From contig CANQZS010000001.1 in assembly GCA_947628385.1 (NCBI GenBank), positions 1 through 64,000 of the forward strand: a DNA stretch of 64,000 nucleotides. Direction: 5' to 3'. The notes beneath the pieces were generated by a model that was not told the DNA's origin, did not search any database, and saw only the letters and a list, made by a program, of their open reading frames with translations. Below, piece by piece: positions 48,296 to 55,132 of the stretch. The DNA is from an uncultured Clostridia bacterium (lineage in GTDB: Bacteria; Bacillota; Clostridia; Oscillospirales; Ruminococcaceae). A program made the translations under genes and the position numbers. Numbering within the stretch: the first letter of the stretch is position 1; each line of letters opens with the position of its first letter.

Positions 48296-50458
48296 TTACA
48301 GATGAAGAACACGCTCCTTTATTTCCTGCGTTCTGCCCTGATTCCATTTGTTGACACCAAGATAACCGCATGTACGACGTACAATATACAGTCTGTCTTG
48401 GTCTGTGCAGCCGCAGTTTGGGCATTTCCAGATAAGTTTACCGTTCTCGTCTTCTACGCATTCAATCTCGCCGTCATAGCCGCATTCCTCACAAAAATCG
48501 CTTTTTGTGTTGAGTTCAGCATACATGATATGGTCGTACATAAACTGCACGATACTCTTGACAGCAGCAAGGTTGTTCTGCAAGTTCGGAACCTCAACAT
48601 AGCTGATACAGCCGCCCAAGGACTTTTCCTGAAATTTAGCTTCCTGCGCCAGTTTATCAAAGGCGTTTATATCCTCCGTAACATGGATATGATACGAGTT
48701 CGTTATATACGCCTTATCGGTAACACCCTTGATTATACCGAAACGCTTCTGGAGAGCTTTCGCGAAGGTATATGTCGTTGTTTCCAACGGTGTTCCGTAG
48801 AGTGAATAGCCGATATTTTCAGCGGCTTTCCACTTGTCGCAGGCATCGTTAAGACGCTGCATAATTTCAAGTCCCAGTTTTTCTCCTTCCGGTTCTGTGA
48901 GCTTCTTGTGAGTGAGTTCGTATACACATTCCCACAAACCCGCATAACCTAACGAGATGGACGAATAGCCGCCGTAAAGCAGCTTATCAATCGTTTCGCC
49001 CGGCTTTAATCTTGCAAGTGCGCCGTGCTGCCACAGAATGGGGGCAATGTCGGATTTCGTACCAAGCAGACGCTCATGACGACAACGAAGTGCCTTATGG
49101 CAAAGCTCCAAACGTTCGTCGAGTATCTGCCAGAACGTATTTATATCACCGCCCGGCTCAATAGCACTGCATGCCACATCAACAAGATTGAGTGTGACAA
49201 CGCCTTGATTAAAGCGTCCATAGAATTTGTAGTTGCCGTTTTCATCCTTCCACGGAGCGAGGAAGCTTCTGCAGCCCATAGCAGGATAACAATTTCCCTC
49301 TTTGAGCTTTTTCATCATCTGTTCGGAGATATAGTCGGGGACCATTCTCTTAGCCGTACACTTAATGGCAAGCTCCGTTAAATACCAGTACGGCGAATCC
49401 TCACGGATATTGTCTTCTTCGGTTACGTAAATGAGTTTCGGGAACGCCGGGGTTATGTAAACACCCTTGTCGTTCTTGACACCGATATAACGCTGTTTTA
49501 GTGTTTCTTCAATAATCAGTGCCAAATCAGCACGTTCCTGTTCGTTCTCCGCCTCGTTAAGATACATAAATACCGTTACGAACGGAGCCTGTCCGTTGGT
49601 TGTCATAAGGGTTATAATCTGATACTGGATAGTCTGAATGCCTTTTGTAACCTCGTCACGAACACGGCTTTCGACTATTGCCTCGATACGCTCCTGAGAA
49701 ACGCCCATGCCTTCCAGTTCTTTTATAACCTTTGCGCGTATACGCTTACGCGACACGTCTACGAATGGCGCAAGATGCGCCAAACTTATGCTTTGTCCAC
49801 CAAATTGACTGCTCGCGACTTGAGCGACTATTTGTGTTGTAATGGTACACGCCGTTGAAAAGCTGTGCGGACTCTCAATCAGTGTATCGCTTATGACCGT
49901 GCCGTTCTGCAGCATGTCTTTTAAGTTGACAAGCTGACAATTCGTGATATGCTGTGCGAAGTAGTCCTTGTCGTGGAATTTTATAATTCCTTCCTTATCG
50001 GCTTTCACGACATCTTCGGGGAGAAGAATACGGTCGGCTAAATCCTTGCTGACCTCTCCTGCCATATAATCGCGCTGTGTGCTTGCGATAACAGGGTTTT
50101 TATTGGAGTTTTCCTCTTTAACCTCCTCGTTTGTCGTGTCGATAAGCGACAATATCCTGTCATCCGTTGTGTTAGCCTTACGTGCCAGATACCTCTTGTA
50201 TCTGTACTTAATGTACGCTCTTGCGGTTTCGGATGCACCCATAGCGATAAGCTGTCTTTCAACCATATCCTGTATTTCCTCGACCGATACCGCACGATTA
50301 AGACGCTCACACTTGAACGTGATATAATCGGCTGCCTCGCGTATCTGACTGTCCGTAAGCTCCTGACGCGGCAAAGCGTTGTTTGCCTTTGAAATTGCCG
50401 CAACAATCTTTTCCGTGTTGAAACTCATTTCTGTACCGTTTCTCTTAATAACATTCAT
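48296..50458 (-). CDS. nrdD: Anaerobic ribonucleoside-triphosphate reductase
   Basis: 720 residues. N-terminal ATP-cone (NVIKRNGTEMSFNTEKIVAA) for allosteric control, the class III catalytic barrel (DYFAQHITNCQLVNLKDMLQ; FSTACTITTQIVAQVASSQF; FYGRFNQGVVTLNLVDVAC), a C-terminal zinc site (CEECGYDGE ... WKCPNCGC) and the glycyl-radical motif RRTCGYLGVNKWNQGR. It reduces NTPs to dNTPs in strict anaerobes, using formate. The activase NrdG is not in this operon or window. An element-borne NrdD would raise dNTP supply during replication, as in many large phages. All key motifs are present. Confidence 0.97.
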   Translation of the reverse strand: MNVIKRNGTEMSFNTEKIVAAISKANNALPRQELTDSQIREAADYITFKCERLNRAVSVEEIQDMVERQLIAMGASETARAYIKYRYKRYLARKANTTDDRILSLIDTTNEEVKEENSNKNPVIASTQRDYMAGEVSKDLADRILLPEDVVKADKEGIIKFHDKDYFAQHITNCQLVNLKDMLQNGTVISDTLIESPHSFSTACTITTQIVAQVASSQFGGQSISLAHLAPFVDVSRKRIRAKVIKELEGMGVSQERIEAIVESRVRDEVTKGIQTIQYQIITLMTTNGQAPFVTVFMYLNEAENEQERADLALIIEETLKQRYIGVKNDKGVYITPAFPKLIYVTEEDNIREDSPYWYLTELAIKCTAKRMVPDYISEQMMKKLKEGNCYPAMGCRSFLAPWKDENGNYKFYGRFNQGVVTLNLVDVACSAIEPGGDINTFWQILDERLELCHKALRCRHERLLGTKSDIAPILWQHGALARLKPGETIDKLLYGGYSSISLGYAGLWECVYELTHKKLTEPEGEKLGLEIMQRLNDACDKWKAAENIGYSLYGTPLETTTYTFAKALQKRFGIIKGVTDKAYITNSYHIHVTEDINAFDKLAQEAKFQEKSLGGCISYVEVPNLQNNLAAVKSIVQFMYDHIMYAELNTKSDFCEECGYDGEIECVEDENGKLIWKCPNCGCTDQDRLYIVRRTCGYLGVNKWNQGRTQEIKERVLHL

Positions 50459-50480
50459 AGTTATTTAACCTCCTTAAAAT

Positions 50481-50666
50481 TTAATTTGACTGTATATACT
50501 CGTTTAATTCCTGCTGAAGCTTCCTTGCGCAGTTACGGCATAATGAAAATGCTGCCTGTTTATATGACTTGACAAACATCTTACCGTATTTTGCAAAATC
50601 GCCACAGCGGTCGCAGAGCATATATGAGTCTTCCTTTTCATGTTTCCAGTCCCAATAATCATCCAT
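50481..50666 (-). CDS. Small zinc-ribbon protein, tandem paralogue 1
   Basis: 61 residues, AAGGAGG site, overlapping the end of its paralogue by 8 bp. SYMLCDRCGDFAKYGK ... SLCRNCARKLQQELNEYIQS forms a four-Cys zinc site with a helical end. Paired with the 50659-50871 product, which has the same plan. Confidence 0.68.
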   Translation of the reverse strand: MDDYWDWKHEKEDSYMLCDRCGDFAKYGKMFVKSYKQAAFSLCRNCARKLQQELNEYIQSN

Positions 50667-50871
50667 AATTTTGCCTCCTTAAATCTTTATATGACTGTAA
50701 ATACTCACCTAACTCCTGCCGGAGCCATCTCGCACAAGCGTGGCATAATACAAATTTTGAGTATCTATGCCGTCGAATAAACATATATTCCGGTTTATTG
50801 AACGCTCCACATCTGCTACAGTGAAGAACCGAATCTTCCTTTTTGTCCTGCTGTAATGTTACATCGTCCAT
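50659..50871 (-). CDS. Small zinc-ribbon protein, tandem paralogue 2
   Basis: 70 residues from the ATG at 50871 (AAAAGGAGG). SVLHCSRCGAFNKPEYMF ... VLCHACARWLRQELGEYLQS matches the downstream gene position by position, so the pair is a tandem duplication. Zinc binding is very likely; partner unknown. The longer frame to 50985 has no site. Confidence 0.68.
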   Translation of the reverse strand: MDDVTLQQDKKEDSVLHCSRCGAFNKPEYMFIRRHRYSKFVLCHACARWLRQELGEYLQSYKDLRRQNYG

Positions 50872-50884
50872 GACTTGCCTCCTT

Positions 50885-51226
50885 TTAGTTTTTATCGACT
50901 TTGTTGATGTATACGATAATAGCCTTTGTCCACGGGAGATTATCAAAGTACGTCCTGCATTTATCCTCATCATCCGGCAAAGCATCGTATTCTTCCTTAC
51001 TCAAACATTTTTCGAGTACGTCGAATACATCTTCGTCGCTTTTGAGCAGCATTTCGTTACCCCATTTTCTTTTGGCTAATATGTACTCATCAACTTCTGC
51101 ATATCCCCATTCGCCCATGTAATATGTGTAGCCGTCTTCTACGATTTCAGCTTCTACCATAGGAACAATCGGCAGACCGGGGTTTTCTTTTATAAGCTGT
51201 AAAAGCTTTGACACTTTCTCATCCAT
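50885..51226 (-). CDS. Hypothetical acidic protein
   Basis: 113 residues, AAGGAGG site. PIVPMVEAEIVEDGYTYYMG, AEVDEYILAKRKWGN and CLSKEEYDALPDDEDKCRTY look like a conserved small phage/plasmid protein of mixed fold. Function unknown. Confidence 0.62.
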   Translation of the reverse strand: MDEKVSKLLQLIKENPGLPIVPMVEAEIVEDGYTYYMGEWGYAEVDEYILAKRKWGNEMLLKSDEDVFDVLEKCLSKEEYDALPDDEDKCRTYFDNLPWTKAIIVYINKVDKN

Positions 51227-51243
51227 GCTTATACCTCCTTGTT

Positions 51244-51537
51244 CTACGCCGCTTTCTTTACAGAATCGAGCAGCTCTCCGTTCTCAATTTCTGCATTGTC
51301 AAGCAGTTCATTTTGTCTTGTTTTTGCTTCGGTACGCGAAATTATACCGGTACTTAACGAAAGATATACGTCCGCCAGTAATTGTGCAAGCAATACTTCG
51401 GCATGAGGTATGACTTCATACTCATAGTCCTGTTTATATCGCTGTGCATACGCTGCCGGACCTTCTTCCTCGAAGATGCCTTTATACATCATCGCGTACT
51501 TTTTTACCCTGTTTTTTACATCTTGGGTTAGCTTCAT
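51244..51537 (-). CDS. Hypothetical helical protein, first gene of the nrdD operon
   Basis: 97 residues, GAAAGGAGAG site. Helical and charged (VKNRVKKYAMMYKGIFEEEG, LLAQLLADVYLSLSTGIISR). No domain recognised. Position behind leader L8 puts nrdD under the same control. Confidence 0.6.
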   Translation of the reverse strand: MKLTQDVKNRVKKYAMMYKGIFEEEGPAAYAQRYKQDYEYEVIPHAEVLLAQLLADVYLSLSTGIISRTEAKTRQNELLDNAEIENGELLDSVKKAA

Positions 51538-51734
51538 TTTAATCTCTCCTTTCCTCTAAATAGCTTGTTTTGACTGATACCAAGTAGAAAAAAAGACGGC
51601 TGACTATTTTATCAATAATCAACCGTCTTTTAACTTACAAAATAAAAAAGGAAAAGTGCGCACACTTTCCCTTTTGAATATATTCTACTTCATACCTTAT
51701 ATTCTTATTATACCACTTTCATCGTAAATGTCAA
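51538..51734 (-). promoter_or_regulatory. Attenuator leader L8 (nrdD operon)
   Basis: TTGACA (51729-51734), TATAAT (51707-51712), 16-bp spacing. Hairpin A GAATATA/TATATTC around GGTATGAAG (complement of 51688-51697); hairpin B AAGGGAAAGT/ACTTTTCCTT (51649-51674) with U6; hairpin C AAGACGG.TGA/TCA.CCGTCTT (51593-51629) with U7. Confidence 0.86.
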
Positions 51735-51746
51735 GTTTTTTGTATA

Positions 51747-51776
51747 AAAAAACTGACGCTTACGCATCAGTTTTTC
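51747..51776 (-). terminator. Terminator of the SSB operon
   Basis: AAAAACTGA...TCAGTTTTT (51748-51775) with a long U-run leftward. Ends the operon and insulates leader L8. Confidence 0.8.
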
Positions 51777-51822
51777 TATGTGATAATAAAGGAATGAGAA
51801 AGACAAATGAACTTGCCTTATA

Positions 51823-52410
51823 TCAGAACGGAAGGTCGTCCTCACTGCCGTCAAGGTCAATGAAGTCGCCGAGACCGTCAAAATCGCCGCCGAAATCGTC
51901 CGCAGTGTTCTGATTACCGGCGCCGTTAGGTGTTGTGTTAGGCGCGGGAGTTTGTGCGGTAGGCTGCGATGCTGCGTTTGAATTTGAATTTGAAGGAGTT
52001 GAGATAAGCTCCCAATCCGACGCATTGATGGTAATGCTTACGCCACTCTTGCCGTTTTTGGTAGTGTAATCGCGCTTATCGATTGTACCGACAATCACTA
52101 TGCGCATCTTATCGGGGTCACCGTATTTTTCTTTCATATTACCGAAACGGTCGGCTCTGTCCTCCCAGAACTGTACTGTCGCCCAAATGGTATCATCGTC
52201 ACCGTAAGATGTGCCAAACTTGGCATTGATTATCTTTGAGCGTCCGTTAATCGGCATTGAAGCTGTGAAAACCTTCTTTCCGCTTGATGTTCTTCTTTCC
52301 TCTATGCGGGTCAATAAACCCGAGATTGTAACGGCGTTAAAATCTGCGCCGTCCTTTGCTGCCTTTCCTGTGTGAATGTTCAGGAAAGTATAATACTTTC
52401 TATCAGCCAT
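51823..52410 (-). CDS. ssb: Single-stranded DNA-binding protein
   Basis: 195 residues, AAGGAGG site. Residues ~15-135 are an OB-fold (FNAVTISGLLTRIEERRTSS ... RIVIVGTIDKRDYTTKNGKS), then an Asn/Thr/Pro/Gln-rich linker and the acidic tip EDDLPF that recruits partners such as helicases and topoisomerase III. The divergent OB-fold suggests an element-specific SSB. Functions in replication, recombination and protection of the transferred strand. It is the last gene behind leader L9 after three membrane protein genes, an odd grouping. Confidence 0.88.
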   Translation of the reverse strand: MADRKYYTFLNIHTGKAAKDGADFNAVTISGLLTRIEERRTSSGKKVFTASMPINGRSKIINAKFGTSYGDDDTIWATVQFWEDRADRFGNMKEKYGDPDKMRIVIVGTIDKRDYTTKNGKSGVSITINASDWELISTPSNSNSNAASQPTAQTPAPNTTPNGAGNQNTADDFGGDFDGLGDFIDLDGSEDDLPF

Positions 52411-52469
52411 GATAAATTTCCTCCTTAAAAATTTGATTTGTATGTTATATGGGATTTAATCAGCGGTTG

Positions 52470-52514
52470 CTAAGTAAATCCCGACACAACAATGATTGCG
52501 ATTTGTACCGCCAT
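52470..52514 (-). CDS. Tiny ORF, 14 aa, ending VSGFT
   Basis: ATG at 52514 with GGAAAGGAGTTTTCAAC, a near-ideal ribosome site. Product MAVQIAIIVVSGFT is hydrophobic. The coding end pairs with downstream sequence (GGGATTTA/TAAATCCC), so the stop codon sits in a hairpin loop. A second tiny ORF ending in the same five residues lies at 52597-52620. Confidence 0.4.
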   Translation of the reverse strand: MAVQIAIIVVSGFT

Positions 52515-52596
52515 GTTGAAAACTCCTTTCCGTAAGTCATTTAAGCGGATGTCATATAAATTTACTCTAATTTGCTATCATTACATGTAGCAACAA

Positions 52597-52620
52597 CTAC
52601 GTAAATCCTGATACCGTCAT
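52597..52620 (-). CDS. Tiny ORF, 7 aa (MTVSGFT)
   Basis: ATG at 52620 with GAAGGGAG 9 bp upstream; stop TAG at 52597. Shares VSGFT and the surrounding bases with the 14-aa ORF, so the two units are duplicates. Could be leader peptides or just relics. Confidence 0.35.
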   Translation of the reverse strand: MTVSGFT

Positions 52621-52644
52621 GTTAATTACTCCCTTCTGTAGATT

Positions 52645-53115
52645 TTAATATATAACCGCGAAAGGTTCTTCTGTATTCTTCCGCGCCTCTATGAGCATAG
52701 TTGACATAATCGTTGCATACTGGACGAATATCAATATAATCTCCAATATGCTCTGGGTATGCGGTGACGGGAACAAGAAGATTGAAAATCCAAAGACAAG
52801 TATGAGTACATAGCCGATACGACTTTCACCGAAAATACTCACAAAGCCTTTAATGAACTTGTTTTCATCAATACCGTCTATCTCATCTTGTTTAAGGGTT
52901 AAAGAACCTTGTATAAGAATGAGAATAACCGCCCAGAAGTTTGCCATTAAGTAAACGCCGATGTATATAAAGTTCAGGTCATTTATAGGATAAATGAGGG
53001 ACTTTATAAAGCAAAATATCGCCGATATTACCATAAGAGCGGTAAACATCGTAAATATCACGTTCGCTGCGGCGTTTAACATTGGGCGTTTTGAGTTTGT
53101 GTCAAATATCTTCAT
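52645..53115 (-). CDS. Four-span membrane protein, tandem paralogue A
   Basis: 156 residues from the ATG at 53115 (GGAGG). Opens KIFDTNSKRPMLNAAANVIF, with four hydrophobic segments and a charged loop (KQDEIDGIDENKFIKGFVSI). About the same plan and start as the 53142-53615 product, so a tandem duplicate. Unknown function. Confidence 0.68.
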   Translation of the reverse strand: MKIFDTNSKRPMLNAAANVIFTMFTALMVISAIFCFIKSLIYPINDLNFIYIGVYLMANFWAVILILIQGSLTLKQDEIDGIDENKFIKGFVSIFGESRIGYVLILVFGFSIFLFPSPHTQSILEIILIFVQYATIMSTMLIEARKNTEEPFAVIY

Positions 53116-53141
53116 TGATATATACCTCCATTGAAAAAGTA

Positions 53142-53615
53142 TCATACAGACAATGTTTCATAATTTGTCTGCTGATTTATAACATTCTCCCGCGCTTGAT
53201 AATACAGTACGGAAAGCACCGTTGCATATTCCAACCAGATAAATGCAAGCTGAAAAACGCTTGACAGTCTTGTCGGATAAACAAAAGACGTTAGCAGCAG
53301 CATGCAGAAGGAAATGATATATCCTTTATATCCGCCGCCGAAGAAGGTTATAAACTTCATGGCGATGCTGTCTTCTTTCATGCCTGAAAGTTCTGTCTCA
53401 TTTAAGTAAAGCCTGTACTGTACTGTTATAGGGAAAAGTGCGACGACATTGGCGAGTATGAGAACAACAATGCTCATCTTATCACCTACGCCGAAAAAGA
53501 AATTGCTCACACAGAATATTCCCGAAATTGCCATAAGAATAGCAAATACCGGTACAAGTACGTTTGCAACGGTGTTAATTGTAGAGTTGAATGAATTTGT
53601 CTTAAATAATTTCAT
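53142..53615 (-). CDS. Four-span membrane protein, tandem paralogue B
   Basis: 157 residues from the ATG at 53615 (AAGGAGG). KLFKTNSFNSTINTVANVLV, four spans, and the loop NETELSGMKEDSIAMKFITF align with paralogue A; both end in a YATxxSxLxxxAR segment. Possibly subunits of one membrane complex. No similarity to known T4SS parts recognised. Confidence 0.68.
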   Translation of the reverse strand: MKLFKTNSFNSTINTVANVLVPVFAILMAISGIFCVSNFFFGVGDKMSIVVLILANVVALFPITVQYRLYLNETELSGMKEDSIAMKFITFFGGGYKGYIISFCMLLLTSFVYPTRLSSVFQLAFIWLEYATVLSVLYYQARENVINQQTNYETLSV

Positions 53616-53634
53616 TGTTAATTCCTCCTTAAAA

Positions 53635-53880
53635 TCAGTTATTGTCATTTGCTATCTGGCAAATTGTTTTTGCTGTCATTACTATGTTTATAACAAGCAT
53701 GTTTACTACAATTATGATACCTGTTACTTGAAAATAGGTTAGTGTAGGAACGCCGAATTTTGCCGGCATAAACTGATTCCATAACAACCAGACAAACAAA
53801 CCTATTATGCAGCATACAACAAGCGCAATAAAAACTGTCAATACCGCTTTTTTTGCCGCCATTTTTACTTCACCATACAT
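53635..53880 (-). CDS. Two-span membrane protein
   Basis: 81 residues, ATG at 53880 with AGGAGGAG. Spans AVLTVFIALVVCCIIGLFVW and FQVTGIIIVVNMLVINIVMT. First gene behind leader L9. Confidence 0.65.
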   Translation of the reverse strand: MYGEVKMAAKKAVLTVFIALVVCCIIGLFVWLLWNQFMPAKFGVPTLTYFQVTGIIIVVNMLVINIVMTAKTICQIANDNN

Positions 53881-54068
53881 TTTAATCTCCTCCTAAAAAA
53901 TTATTTATATTATCTTTGTATATATAAAAAAGACAATGGTTCGCGTCTTAATTACCACTGTCTTGTAACTTGAAATAAAAAAAAGAGGAAAAGTGTATAC
54001 TTTCCCTCTTAAAAATAGAACTTCATATCTCTATGCTTTTATTATACCATACTTTAAGCGTTTGTCAA
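53881..54068 (-). promoter_or_regulatory. Attenuator leader L9 (membrane proteins and ssb)
   Basis: TTGACA (54063-54068), TATAAT (54041-54046), 16-bp spacing. Hairpin A ATAGA/TCTAT around GATATGAAGT (complement of 54021-54030); hairpin B AGAGGGAAAG/CTTTTCCTCT (53984-54009) with U9; hairpin C AAGACAgTGGT/ACCAtTGTCTT (53930-53964) with U6. Confidence 0.88.
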
Positions 54069-54077
54069 GCACTTTTT

Positions 54078-55067
54078 TTATCTTATTACCAAAGCCTCGG
54101 TAAGAGGTTCAGGGTTATTTAAGCTATCCCAAAGCATTATCTTATCCGTATCTGCGGATATATCATACTCTGTCGTTCCCGTTTCCAACGTAACCGTATC
54201 CGCACTTGCCTTAACGAGATTATGACTATCGTCATACTGCGCCTGTATAATCGTGGCTGACACGGTTTCAGGAACAGTTATTTTTACCTTACCCGCCACA
54301 TACGTCATTGTGGCAGAAGGTATATTCGGTGTATTCAAGCCGGAAATCATGGACGAATCACCCTTTACAAACATATCTGCATCGGATATTTCGTTACCGT
54401 CAGCAGTCTTTTTACATTCGTTCTCGTACCTGTAGTCTATACGGTTTATAACGCCGTCATGAGCAAGCTCTACCTTCTCACGCAGCGTTTCTCCTGCTTC
54501 AGCGGCACTCGCAATAGCTTCAATCTCACTTTCGACCGCCGCCGTCATACTGTCAATATCCGTTGTACTCGTGATACCGCCGACCTTATCATCGGAATCG
54601 GCATTTTTCTTTACTTGCTGTAAGTAGTACGTATCAGCACGTCCGATACCGACAAATGCGTGTTTCTCGCCGTCCTTCTCACCGGCACGGAATGATAAAT
54701 AGTCATAATCGACGTACCAGATTTCAGGATGTTCCAAGTCGAACGCGTCTTTGGCGGCTGTGAAATCGTTAATAAGGGTTCTGTCACCGTTAAGGTATGC
54801 CTCTACATCTTCTGACGTAACCTCCGTAGCCTCGTTGAGGTCAATATCCGTATTGCCCGTTTTCAGCTTAGTTAAGGTCTCATCTTTGCAAAGCAGGTCA
54901 TAAATGGACTTTGCCTGTGTATTAAGCTGACTGCTGTACCATGTCTTAGCAGCATTTACATTCTCGCTCGGAATGGTTTCCGCCGCCGATACGGATATGG
55001 ACATAGGCATAGCCGAAGCAAGCATTGTAAGTGATATAAGTCCGCTTATAATCTTTTTTCTTCTCAT
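54078..55067 (-). CDS. Secreted protein related to the N-terminal part of clostridial transglutaminase-like proteins
   Basis: 329 residues, AGGAGG site. Signal peptide (RRKKIISGLISLTMLASAMP ... SVSA). The segment AFDLEHPEIWYVDYDYLSFR is a hallmark of the region preceding transglutaminase-like domains in clostridial surface proteins, but no Cys-His-Asp catalytic core follows. The C-terminal ~80 residues form an Ig-like beta domain (MTYVAGKVKITVPETVSATI ... DKIMLWDSLNNPEPL). Probably a shortened, non-enzymatic surface protein. Follows the Topo III gene after a terminator. Confidence 0.7.
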   Translation of the reverse strand: MRRKKIISGLISLTMLASAMPMSISVSAAETIPSENVNAAKTWYSSQLNTQAKSIYDLLCKDETLTKLKTGNTDIDLNEATEVTSEDVEAYLNGDRTLINDFTAAKDAFDLEHPEIWYVDYDYLSFRAGEKDGEKHAFVGIGRADTYYLQQVKKNADSDDKVGGITSTTDIDSMTAAVESEIEAIASAAEAGETLREKVELAHDGVINRIDYRYENECKKTADGNEISDADMFVKGDSSMISGLNTPNIPSATMTYVAGKVKITVPETVSATIIQAQYDDSHNLVKASADTVTLETGTTEYDISADTDKIMLWDSLNNPEPLTEALVIR

Positions 55068-55100
55068 AAAATATCCTCCTGTAGTTGTATTTTTATCTAA

Positions 55101-55132
55101 AAAAAGAAGAAATGCCCCCGCTTCTTCTCTTT
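55101..55132 (-). terminator. Terminator after the Topo III gene
   Basis: AGAAGAA...TTCTTCT (55105-55128) with U7 leftward, between the topoisomerase stop and the secreted-protein start. Confidence 0.7.

Noticed and set aside
48067..48312. 81-residue minus-strand frame between nrdD and leader L7
   Set aside because: Spans two terminator hairpins and overlaps the nrdD end; no ribosome site and biased composition.
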